From JANMQK01 sp031370485 (lineage in GTDB: Bacteria; Acidobacteriota; Polarisedimenticolia; Gp22-AA2), in contig JANMQK010000070.1 in NCBI GenBank assembly GCA_031370485.1, positions 1 through 10,087 of the forward strand: a stretch of 10,087 bases of DNA, given 5' to 3'. Both the position numbers and the translations under genes were made by a program. The notes below the pieces were generated by a model. The model saw only the letters and a list, made by a program, of their open reading frames with translations, was not told where the DNA came from and ran no database searches. Positions 1-6,309 of the stretch are shown here, in pieces. Positions within the stretch are counted from its first letter, which is position 1, and each line of letters opens with the position of its first letter.

Positions 1-257
1 GGCGGGCCGCCCGGCCCCCCGCCGAACCGTGGCTCGTACTTCTGGAACTGGATCAGCTGCGTGCCGAACTGCGTGAAGGCCGACGTGACCTCGTTGCCGA
101 AGCCGGTGATGAAGCTGACCATCAGGATGACCGTGGCGACCCCGGCGATGACGCCGAGCAGCGTCAGCATGCTGCGCACTTTCTGCTCCCAGAGCGCGGA
201 CAGGGCCACGCGCACGTTCTCGCCCAGCGAGGAGAGCAGGCGGCCCGGGGAGATCAC
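1..257 (-). CDS. FtsX/MacB-type ABC transporter permease, second of a tandem pair (N-terminal fragment)
   Basis: The first 85 codons of an ABC exporter permease are visible; the gene continues past base 1. The start is read as GTG at 257-255. It sits in a GTGA overlap with the stop of the upstream permease and has a GAGGG ribosome site four bases before it (complement of 262-266). The N-terminus has the MacB-family pattern: an amphipathic lead, then VRSMLTLLGVIAGVATVI at about residues 27-44, which begins the first membrane helix (about 30-52), followed by the start of the periplasmic domain (GFGNEV). Family knowledge: such permeases carry one N-terminal helix, a large periplasmic domain and three C-terminal helices, and pair with a separate or fused ATPase. 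The overlap with its neighbour suggests translational coupling and a heterodimeric membrane unit. The rest of the protein, and any ATPase, is outside the window. Confidence 0.85.
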   Translation of the reverse strand, partial: MISPGRLLSSLGENVRVALSALWEQKVRSMLTLLGVIAGVATVILMVSFITGFGNEVTSAFTQFGTQLIQFQKYEPRFGGGPGGP

Positions 258-1474
258 TCGGCCCTCAGCGCGTCGATCGCGTTCAGCCGCGAGGCGCTGC
301 GCGCGGGCCAGTACCCCGCGATGATCCCGACGAGGACGGAGAGTCCCACGCCGAGAAGCACGATCCCGGGGCTGAGCGCCGCCGGGAATTCGAGCCCGTG
401 CTTGATGAGGAGGGCGAAGCCGCCACCGACGGCGGCGCCGGCAATGCCTCCGCCCGCCGACAGCAGCGTCGCCTCGAGAACGAACTGGCGCCGGATGTCC
501 CGCTCCAGGGCGCCGACCGCCTTGCGCACGCCGATCTCCTGCGTGCGCTCGAGCACCGAGACGAGCATGATGTTCGTGATCACGATCCCACCGATGCCCA
601 AAGACACCCCCGAGATGAGCAGCATCAGCACGAAGGCCGCGGTCGAGATCTGCACCCACAGCGTCTGCAGCGCCTCGTTGGTCACGACCCCGAACGGGTC
701 GAGCGCCTTGAACGTGGCGTGGCGCAGGGCGCGCAGCACGGTCCGCGCCTCGTCGCCCGAGCGCTCGACCCCGGCCACGCCGCCCCGCGCCTGGAGCAGC
801 AGGTCGAGCGACTGGCGGGCGCCGAACCAATGCTGGTGGGTGCGGATCGGCACGTAGACGCGGTTGTCCTGGTTCTGGCCCAGGGTGCGCCCGCGCCGGG
901 CGACAAGCCCGATCACGCGGCACGGTTGGCCCTCAATCGTTACCTCGCGGCCGATCGGGTCGATCTGCGGGAACAGCTCCTCCTTGACGTCCCAGCCGAT
1001 GATCGCCAGCGCCTGCGCGCCCCGGGCTTCGGCGTCGATGAAGTAGCGGCCGGCCGCCAGGTCGACGTTGAACAGCTGCGGGTAGTTGGCGGTTGTGCCG
1101 AGAATCTGCTGGTCCGCCAGACGGCGCTCGCGGTAGCGGACCGCGCCCGCGCTCGTCACCTGCGCCGCGATCGCCGAGGACCGGGTCAGCAGCTCGGTCA
1201 GACGCGTGTACTCGTCCCAGTCGATGTCCTTGCGCTTGAGGGCGAGCAGGAACTGGTCGCGTCCCCGGATGATGCCGAACTTGGTCAGCACCCAGACGTC
1301 GGGGGAAAGCACGATCACGCGCTCCTGGACGTAGGCGTTGAGCCCGGCGATGACCGAGACGACACCGACGATGGTCGACACCCCGATGATGATCCCGAGT
1401 AGCGTGAGAACGCTGCGCAGGGCGTGGGCGCGGATCGCCGACAGCGCCTCGAGGAAGAGCTCTCCGAAGGACAT
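254..1474 (-). CDS. MacB/FtsX-type ABC transporter permease
   Basis: Complete 406-residue inner-membrane permease of a MacB-like export system. The first helix lies at about residues 21-44, preceded by the family signature LRSVLTLLGIIIGVSTIVG. A periplasmic MacB-PCD-like domain spans about 45-275. The C-terminal FtsX domain has helices at about 279-300, 334-356 and 369-388, and the cytoplasmic loop carries the family motif QEIGVRKAVGA (312-322) that contacts the ATPase. The C-terminal pattern PARSASRLNAIDALRAE is also typical. There is no nucleotide-binding domain, so a separate ATPase is needed. The ATG has a GAGG ribosome site that overlaps the TGA stop of the adaptor gene eight bases upstream, and its own stop overlaps the GTG of the next permease, so the three genes form one operon. 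Family members move antibiotics, lipoproteins, peptides or glycolipids; the substrate cannot be read from the sequence. Confidence 0.92.
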   Translation of the reverse strand: MSFGELFLEALSAIRAHALRSVLTLLGIIIGVSTIVGVVSVIAGLNAYVQERVIVLSPDVWVLTKFGIIRGRDQFLLALKRKDIDWDEYTRLTELLTRSSAIAAQVTSAGAVRYRERRLADQQILGTTANYPQLFNVDLAAGRYFIDAEARGAQALAIIGWDVKEELFPQIDPIGREVTIEGQPCRVIGLVARRGRTLGQNQDNRVYVPIRTHQHWFGARQSLDLLLQARGGVAGVERSGDEARTVLRALRHATFKALDPFGVVTNEALQTLWVQISTAAFVLMLLISGVSLGIGGIVITNIMLVSVLERTQEIGVRKAVGALERDIRRQFVLEATLLSAGGGIAGAAVGGGFALLIKHGLEFPAALSPGIVLLGVGLSVLVGIIAGYWPARSASRLNAIDALRAE

Positions 1475-1482
1475 GGTTCGCC

Positions 1483-2718
1483 TCAGCGCGCGGCGCCCGT
1501 TGTCGCGCCCCCGCCGGCCGGCTCTTTTTCCTCGGCGACGGCGTCGCCGGGCTTCATCTCGCGCAGCGCGCGGAACGGGCCGCTGACCACCGTCTCGCCC
1601 CCCTGCAGGCCCTCGACGACCTCGATAGACATTTCGCCGATGAGGCCGGTGCGGACGGGTTGGAAGCGCGCCTTGCCTTTATCGGCGACATAGACCCCTT
1701 CCTCGTCCCGCGCCGCGCCGGGGCCCGGCGTCTCGCCGGGCTTGCGCTCGGCGTCGCGGACGACGAGCGCTTGGAGCGGCACGGCGATAGCCTTGGCGCG
1801 GAACCCGGTCAGGATGTCCGCCTGGACCGACAGCCCCGGTTTGATCCCGGCCGGCGGGTTCTTGATCTGGATCTTGACCTTGAACTTGATCGCCTGCTCG
1901 ACGCTGCCGGCTTGTAGTATCGGACTGCTCCCGACCTCGGTGACGACCCCGTCGAAGGTCTTGTTTGGATAGGCGTCGACGCGGACGCGTGCCTTCTGGG
2001 CGACCTGCACCGACGGGATCGAGGTCTCGTCGACCTCCATCTCGGCCTCGACGACGGACATGTCGGAGATCGTGAGCAGCACCGTCCCGGGGCTGTTCTG
2101 CACGCCGATGACCGCGACCTCCCCCTCCTCGACCCGTCGCGCGGTGACGATCCCGTCCATCGGCGCGCGGACGACCGTCTTGGCCAGGTTGTTGCGCGCG
2201 CCCTCGAGGGTCGCTCGAGCCTGCTCGACGCGGCGCTCGGCGGCCTGGACGGTGGCCTCTGCGGTCGCGAGCGCGGTGCGCGCCCGCTCGTGGTCGGCGG
2301 CGGAGAGGATCCGCGCGCGGAAGTTCTCCTCCGCGCGTTCGAAGTCGAACCGCGCCTGCGCCAGGCTCGCGCGCGCGGCCTCGACGTCCTGGAGCAGCGC
2401 ATTCATCCCGGCCTCGGAGCTGCGCGCGGCGGCGCGTGCGTTGACCGGGTCGATCTCGAGCAGGAACTCCCCCTTGGTGACCACGTCCCCCTCCTCGACC
2501 GCGAGGTGGGTGATCTGGCCCGGGATCGTGGCCGAGATATCGACCTTTTTCTGCGCCTGGATGTTTCCGTTGGCGCTGACCTTGGCCTGCAGGTCCTCCT
2601 TGCCGATCTTCGTCATCTGGACCTGCGTGGGCCTGGGGCCGCGCTGGAGCACGGCGAACGTGACCGCGCCACCGAGCACGACGACCCCGGCAAGGACCCA
2701 CCACCAACGTTTTCTCAT
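1483..2718 (-). CDS. Periplasmic adaptor subunit (MacA/HlyD/RND-type membrane fusion protein)
   Basis: A 411-residue membrane fusion protein that would link the inner-membrane permeases to an outer-membrane channel. From the chosen ATG: a basic stretch and one anchor helix (MRKRWWW, then about 8-24); a lipoyl half-motif at about 47-90 (IPGQITHLAVEEGDVVTKGE); a coiled-coil hairpin at about 92-180 rich in Ala, Glu and Arg; the second lipoyl half (VRAPMDGIVTARRVEEGE, 183-200); then beta-barrel and membrane-proximal domains, ending in a low-complexity Gly/Ala tail. The frame is open further upstream to 2919, but that extension is Arg-rich, overlaps the neighbouring gene and would bury the anchor. 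ATG 2718 puts the anchor first and has GGGAGG and GAGGG sites just upstream. It leads the export operon, eight bases ahead of the permease. The MacA-like assignment rests on pairing with MacB-type permeases. Confidence 0.92.
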   Translation of the reverse strand: MRKRWWWVLAGVVVLGGAVTFAVLQRGPRPTQVQMTKIGKEDLQAKVSANGNIQAQKKVDISATIPGQITHLAVEEGDVVTKGEFLLEIDPVNARAAARSSEAGMNALLQDVEAARASLAQARFDFERAEENFRARILSAADHERARTALATAEATVQAAERRVEQARATLEGARNNLAKTVVRAPMDGIVTARRVEEGEVAVIGVQNSPGTVLLTISDMSVVEAEMEVDETSIPSVQVAQKARVRVDAYPNKTFDGVVTEVGSSPILQAGSVEQAIKFKVKIQIKNPPAGIKPGLSVQADILTGFRAKAIAVPLQALVVRDAERKPGETPGPGAARDEEGVYVADKGKARFQPVRTGLIGEMSIEVVEGLQGGETVVSGPFRALREMKPGDAVAEEKEPAGGGATTGAAR

Positions 2719-2776
2719 GATGCCCTCGGCCCTCCCGGGCGGCACACTCTCCCCACGCATGTGTGAAGTAGGCTGC

Positions 2777-2807
2777 ATGGTACGACGGAGCAGGTCTTTC
2801 CTGTCAA
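2777..2807 (-). promoter_or_regulatory. Candidate sigma70-type promoter of the export operon
   Basis: On the minus strand a perfect TTGACA (complement of 2802-2807) is followed after 19 bases by TACCAT (complement of 2777-2782), which matches 4 of 6 bases of TATAAT. The -35 element overlaps the stop codon of the ligase gene, and a transcript would begin near 2770, leaving about 50 bases of leader before the adaptor ATG. The 19-base spacing is longer than the usual 17, so this is a candidate only. Without it the exporter would be read through from the ligase gene on the same strand. Confidence 0.4.
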
Positions 2808-4234
2808 CCCGGGATCGACGCGGCGATCGCGGCGCGGTCGATCTTCCCGCGTGGTGTGCGGGGAAGCGCCGGGACAACGACCACGCGCCGCGGGATCTTG
2901 TAGCTGGCGAGGCGTCCACGGCACCAAGTGACGACCGACTCCGCGGTCACCGAACCGTCGCTGCAGGCCACCAAGGCGCATAGTCGCGGTTCGCCGGCGC
3001 TTGAACCGTCCAGGGCATGCACAACCACGTCGTCAACGTGAGCGAGCCCCGCGATGATGTGCTCGACCTCCGAGGCATTGACCTTGCGGCCCCGCACATT
3101 GATCAGGTTGTCGAGCCGCCCGAGCAGTTGAAGCTCGGCGCCGCGCCGCCGGGCCAGGTCCTGCGACACGAAGCGTCCGCCCCGTAGGTGACTTTCGGGA
3201 ACAGGCACGTAGTCCAGCGCCACGGCGTCCGACTCGACCACCACGCGGCCGCCCGACGCGGGGTCGAGACCCTCGACGGCCTGTAAGGTAATCTTGACTC
3301 CGGGAATCGGCTCACCGACGGTGCCACGCTCGCCCGCTTCGCCGCTGGGGTCATAGGCAATTCCTCCCGTTTCGCTCGCTCCATAGAACACGTGCAGACC
3401 GCGCCCGACACGGCGGCGGTAGTCATGCGCCGTCTGCGGCAGGAGGGGAGCTCCCGCGGTGATGACCAGCCGGACGGACGGGGGCATCGGCGTGGGATCG
3501 GTGAGCCGCAGCCACGCGGCGACCCAGGAGGGTACTGTCGGCAGCACCGTAGCCTCGAACTGCGCAGCCGCCTCGATAAGCGCAAACGGTCCTGCGTTCC
3601 CGGGGATGACGAGCGGGATGCCATGCACAAGGGCCGGCACCACGAGGCTCGACAGGCCGTAGCTGTGGGTAAAAGGGACCATCGCCATCAGCCGATCCCC
3701 GTTTCCGATACCCATCACAGCGCGCAACGAGGCGTCGTCGGCGAGAAGAGCCTCGCTCGATGTCGCCACCCCCCGGGGCCTGCCGGCGGATCCGGAGGTC
3801 ATCTTGACGACGGCCGCCCCTGTCGTCGCCGCGGGCCCTGACATCCCGGCGAAGACATCTGGAGCCGCTTCGATGCGAAAGTCCTCTGGTCGGCGCGGAT
3901 GGATCTCCCGGACGCGCAGTACGCCGGCCAGGCCGAGAGTCTCGGCGCCGCTATTGATCTCCGCGTCGGTGGCGCCTCCATCGATGAGAACCGTGGCATG
4001 GCCTGCACGCCGGCAGGCGACGAAGCCGGCGAGCAGTCCGGGACCATTCGGGCCGAGGAGGCCCAGGGGCGCTCCGGGGGGGATCGACCGGTCCGCGATT
4101 ACCCGTCCTGCGGCGCGGGACAGGGCATCGAGATCCGTGACGCTAACCCGAAATTCAGGCGCGGCGACGATGGTCTTCGAACCGTCGCGGGCGACGAGGC
4201 GATCGAATGCCTGCACGATGGCGTCGGTCTTCAT
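2804..4234 (-). CDS. ANL-superfamily AMP-dependent acyl/aryl ligase
   Basis: A 476-residue adenylate-forming enzyme that activates a carboxylic acid with ATP and passes it to CoA or an acyl carrier protein. Visible core motifs: phosphate-binding loop TSGSAGRPRG (146-155); aromatic loop with HSYG (190-193); YGASE (284-288) at the ATP/acyl pocket; Asp359 (SQDL), the likely ribose-binding aspartate; hinge GRLDNLINVRGRK (372-384); and the C-terminal PRTPRGKIDR with catalytic Lys464. All parts needed for adenylation are present. The usual Lys in the P-loop is Arg. The length is at the short end for the superfamily, which suits small aryl-CoA ligase-like enzymes of polyene pathways. ATG 4234 is preferred: a GAGGGG site lies 11 bases ahead, while the open frame beyond (to 4423) reads as non-conserved Arg-rich sequence. 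It is divergent from the glycosyltransferase. The inferred role is loading a starter unit onto the ACP encoded at 6019; the substrate is unknown. Confidence 0.9.
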   Translation of the reverse strand: MKTDAIVQAFDRLVARDGSKTIVAAPEFRVSVTDLDALSRAAGRVIADRSIPPGAPLGLLGPNGPGLLAGFVACRRAGHATVLIDGGATDAEINSGAETLGLAGVLRVREIHPRRPEDFRIEAAPDVFAGMSGPAATTGAAVVKMTSGSAGRPRGVATSSEALLADDASLRAVMGIGNGDRLMAMVPFTHSYGLSSLVVPALVHGIPLVIPGNAGPFALIEAAAQFEATVLPTVPSWVAAWLRLTDPTPMPPSVRLVITAGAPLLPQTAHDYRRRVGRGLHVFYGASETGGIAYDPSGEAGERGTVGEPIPGVKITLQAVEGLDPASGGRVVVESDAVALDYVPVPESHLRGGRFVSQDLARRRGAELQLLGRLDNLINVRGRKVNASEVEHIIAGLAHVDDVVVHALDGSSAGEPRLCALVACSDGSVTAESVVTWCRGRLASYKIPRRVVVVPALPRTPRGKIDRAAIAASIPG

Positions 4235-4391
4235 CGAAAGTGTTTCCCCTCGCCGCCATGATACTTGACGCTCCGGTGCTGTGATACGATTCCGCCACTT
4301 GAATGCAGTCCATTGTCGGCGCGGCGGCCAGTTTCCGGGAGGTGTTTCGCCAGTCGGTCGGCGCCGCATTGTGACTCTTTTTGGAGCAGCC
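4235..4391. promoter_or_regulatory. Divergent intergenic region between ligase and glycosyltransferase
   Basis: These 157 bases separate two divergent genes and must hold at least one start of transcription. Toward the ligase there is a -10-like TATCAT on the minus strand (complement of 4258-4263), 5 of 6 matches, with no convincing -35. Toward the glycosyltransferase there is TTGACG at 4265-4270 and TACGAT at 4285-4290, but only 14 bases apart, which is too short for a normal sigma70 promoter. No clear operator palindrome was seen. The ribosome site GGAG at 4383-4386, five bases before GTG 4392, decides the glycosyltransferase start. Confidence 0.35.
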
Positions 4392-5105
4392 GTGATTCTG
4401 CAGGGAAGGGTGGCCGCAGCCATCCCGGCCTACCAGGCCGGAGAGACCGTCGGGGAAATCGTGCGTGGCACGCGGGAACTGCTGGCCGAGGTGCTGGTGG
4501 TGGATGACGGATCGTCGGATCGCACCTCCACGGCCGCCGAAGGCATGGGGGCCCGGGTGCTGCGCCATCCGCGCAACCTCGGCAAGGGGCGGGCCCTGCT
4601 GACGGCGTTCACGGACCTGCTTGGCCGCGGGTTCTCCATGGTCGTCACCCTCGACGCGGACGGACAGCATCTCCCCCGCGAAATCCCGCGCCTGCTGGAG
4701 GCGGCGAAAGCGGGCGCCGACCTGGTCGTGGGAAGCCGCGCGCACCTGTTCGGCAGGATGCACCCCGTGCGGTGCGCGAGCAACCGCTGGTCCACCTGGG
4801 CCATTTCCCGGATTGCCGGTCTGACGCTACCGGACGTGCAGAGCGGTTTCAGGCTCTACACACGGCATCTCCTGGAGCGAACCGGGTTCCCGGAGCCGCG
4901 CTTCGAGGCCGAGAGCGCCGTGATCGTGCGCGCGGCTCGGCTCGGGTTTCGGATCAGGTGCGTGCCGGTGGCGCTTGAAGCCGCCGACGGGCGAGCCACC
5001 AGCCACTACAGGCCCCTCATCGACAGTCTGAGGATTGCCGAGGCCGTCGTTCGCGCCCGGTTGGAGAGCCGTCGCGGCAGCACTTCGCCGCGCATTCCCT
5101 GCTGA
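4392..5105 (+). CDS. Family 2 glycosyltransferase, DPM1-like, soluble
   Basis: A 237-residue GT-A fold glycosyltransferase similar to dolichyl/polyprenyl-phosphate sugar synthases. From the chosen GTG: nucleotide-sugar binding start VAAAIPAYQAGETVGEI (7-23); VVDDGSSDRT (36-45), whose acidic pair binds the nucleotide; NLGKGRAL (62-69); the metal-binding DAD at 88-90 followed by GQHLP; VVGSRA (112-117); QSGFRLY (150-156), the acceptor/catalytic region of this branch; and GFRIRCVPVAL near the end. No transmembrane helix follows, so it is the soluble single-domain type. The frame is open back to GTG 4281, with another GTG at 4371, but GTG 4392 has GGAG five bases upstream and starts just before the conserved strand. 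It stands alone on the plus strand and converges on the deacetylase 14 bases away. Its likely role is transfer of a sugar to a lipid or polyene carrier; donor and acceptor are unknown. Confidence 0.88.
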   Translation: MILQGRVAAAIPAYQAGETVGEIVRGTRELLAEVLVVDDGSSDRTSTAAEGMGARVLRHPRNLGKGRALLTAFTDLLGRGFSMVVTLDADGQHLPREIPRLLEAAKAGADLVVGSRAHLFGRMHPVRCASNRWSTWAISRIAGLTLPDVQSGFRLYTRHLLERTGFPEPRFEAESAVIVRAARLGFRIRCVPVALEAADGRATSHYRPLIDSLRIAEAVVRARLESRRGSTSPRIPC

Positions 5106-5119
5106 CGGGGTCTACCTGA

Positions 5120-5962
5120 TCACCCTCCGTCTCCGGGGTGAACGAGAGGAACCGGCTTCAGCCCCGCCGCCTCGACCGCGTCGAGCAGGCGGGGCAGGAC
5201 CTCCAGGACGACCGGGCCCCCGGAGGCCCCGCGCGCGCTCGAACCGTCGTGAAGGAGGAGGATGTCGCCGGGGGCGAGCCCGCGGAGGAGTCGCGCCAGG
5301 ACGCGTCCGGCGTGGCCGCTCACTGTGTCGAAGCCGCGCCGCGTCCACGCCACCAGATCGAGCCCCGCCCGCGCGAGCGCCGGCTCGAGCAGGGGGCTCC
5401 TGATCCCCGCGGGTGCGCGGAAAAACCGGGGCGCGTGACCGGTTGCCGTCGCGATGGCCTCCTGGGCGCGCTCGATTTCATCACGCAGCATCGCCGGAGG
5501 GAGGAACCAGAATGCGTTGCGATGCCGGTGGGAATGGTTCTCGACCCGATGGCCGCGCCGCGCGATCTCCGCGGCGACGCCGCGATGCGCCTCGACCCTC
5601 CGCCCGATGCAGAAAAACGTCGCGCGCGCCCCGCGGGCGTCGAGCATGTCGAGGACCCGGGGGGTGGTTGTCGGATCCGGCCCGTCGTCGAACGTGAGCG
5701 CGATCTCGCGCCGCGACCGGGCGGCGGGCGGAAGGCGGGCGAGGGTCGGCCCCAGCAGCGTGCCGCGCGGACACAGGCCCGCCCCCACAACCAAGAGATG
5801 GTCGGCGATGAGCGCTCCGACCACGACCGGCCAGGTGGTCGGGGCGAGGATCAGTGCCGCGGAGCCGCCCAGATGGATCCCCGCCGAAACGCGCAGGAGC
5901 GGGGAAAGCCTCCACGGGCGCGCGCCCGCAGCGTTCGATGAATTCGTACTATACTTTTCCAC
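5120..5962 (-). CDS. Membrane-anchored NodB-type polysaccharide deacetylase
   Basis: A carbohydrate esterase family 4 protein of about 280 residues that would remove N- or O-acetyl groups from a sugar, probably on the outer face of the inner membrane. The N-terminus holds two hydrophobic segments (about 23-43 and 44-63). The NodB domain follows with TFDDGPD (90-96, catalytic base and metal ligand), the zinc-binding HSHRH (143-147), RAPAG (182-186), WTRRGFDT (206-213) and LLLHDG (235-240). The third motif has Ala where RxPYG is common. The start is uncertain: the frame continues to TTG 6037, which would overlap the ACP gene; GTG 5962 is used here but has no ribosome site; GTG 5824 would cut the membrane part. 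It is divergent from the ACP operon and convergent with the glycosyltransferase, which suggests that it acts on the sugar that enzyme transfers. The fold is certain, the substrate unknown. Confidence 0.85.
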   Translation of the reverse strand: MEKYSTNSSNAAGARPWRLSPLLRVSAGIHLGGSAALILAPTTWPVVVGALIADHLLVVGAGLCPRGTLLGPTLARLPPAARSRREIALTFDDGPDPTTTPRVLDMLDARGARATFFCIGRRVEAHRGVAAEIARRGHRVENHSHRHRNAFWFLPPAMLRDEIERAQEAIATATGHAPRFFRAPAGIRSPLLEPALARAGLDLVAWTRRGFDTVSGHAGRVLARLLRGLAPGDILLLHDGSSARGASGGPVVLEVLPRLLDAVEAAGLKPVPLVHPGDGG

Positions 5963-5995
5963 TTTATTGTCGGCACCGGGTACTGAGGTTAACGA
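5938..5995. promoter_or_regulatory. AT-rich, probably bidirectional promoter patch upstream of the ACP operon
   Basis: This is the most AT-rich stretch between genes in the window. It contains TATACT on the plus strand (5950-5955, 5 of 6 matches to the -10 consensus) and, overlapping it on the other strand, TATAGT (complement of 5948-5953, also 5 of 6). Neither has a good -35 hexamer at normal distance, so a non-housekeeping sigma factor or an activator may be needed. The plus-strand element would give a leader of about 57 bases before the ACP. If the minus-strand element is real, the deacetylase would have to start to the left of about 5941, which conflicts with the GTG chosen here. Confidence 0.4.
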
Positions 5996-6018
5996 GAACC
6001 GCCTGGCGAGGTCAAGCG

Positions 6019-6309
6019 ATGCCGGAGACCCAAGCAACCCGGTCGAGAATCAAGCAGCTTCTCGTGGAGGCGCTTCACCTGGAGGGGGTGGACCCCTCGA
6101 AGATCGCCGACGACTCGCCGCTTTTCGGCGAAGGTCTCGGGCTCGACTCCGTGGACGCCCTGGAGCTGGTGGTCGCTCTCGAGAAGGAGTTCGGCGTCCG
6201 AATCCAGAACCACGAGGTCGGCAAGGAGGCGTTCGCCTCGATAAGCGCCCTGGCGGCCTTCGTCGATGGACGCCTCGCCGCCGCGGGGAAGCCGAATGCC
6301 GGGAGCTGA
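6019..6309 (+). CDS. Acyl carrier protein
   Basis: A 96-residue carrier protein that holds the growing acyl chain on a phosphopantetheine arm. The modification site is the Ser in GLGLDSVDALEL, followed by the recognition helix II (VVALEKEFGVRI). The fold is otherwise standard: helix I (IKQLLVEALHL), the DDSPLFGEG loop and a C-terminal helix (ALAAFVDGRL). The DSVDALEL form and the 'GVDPSKIADDSPLF' loop resemble ACPs of aryl-polyene and other dissociated polyene pathways more than the housekeeping AcpP pattern DSLDTVEL. The ATG has a GAGG ribosome site (6008-6011) with seven-base spacing. It is the first gene of the plus-strand operon, and its 3' end overlaps the ketosynthase start by 14 bases. 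A housekeeping role is unlikely given the CLF and methyltransferase downstream. Confidence 0.93.
   Translation: MPETQATRSRIKQLLVEALHLEGVDPSKIADDSPLFGEGLGLDSVDALELVVALEKEFGVRIQNHEVGKEAFASISALAAFVDGRLAAAGKPNAGS

Noticed and set aside
398..1402. A 334-codon open frame on the plus strand opposite the permease
   Set aside because: Its translation is rich in Arg, Asp, Gly and His with no recognisable motif, and it lies wholly opposite a clear FtsX permease; a shadow frame of GC-rich coding DNA.
4281..4391. N-terminal extension of the glycosyltransferase to GTG 4281
   Set aside because: The extra 37 residues are Arg/Gly-rich and unlike the family; the GTG at 4392 has a proper GGAG site directly before the conserved first strand.
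5120..5141. Six-base inverted repeat TCACCC / GGGTGA with a 10-base loop at the converging gene ends
   Set aside because: The stem is short, there is no T-run on either strand, and it lies inside the deacetylase coding end, so it is not a supportable intrinsic terminator.
5963..6037. N-terminal extension of the deacetylase to TTG 6037
   Set aside because: It needs a rare TTG start without a ribosome site and would overlap the ACP gene; the added residues precede the membrane segment and show no signal features.
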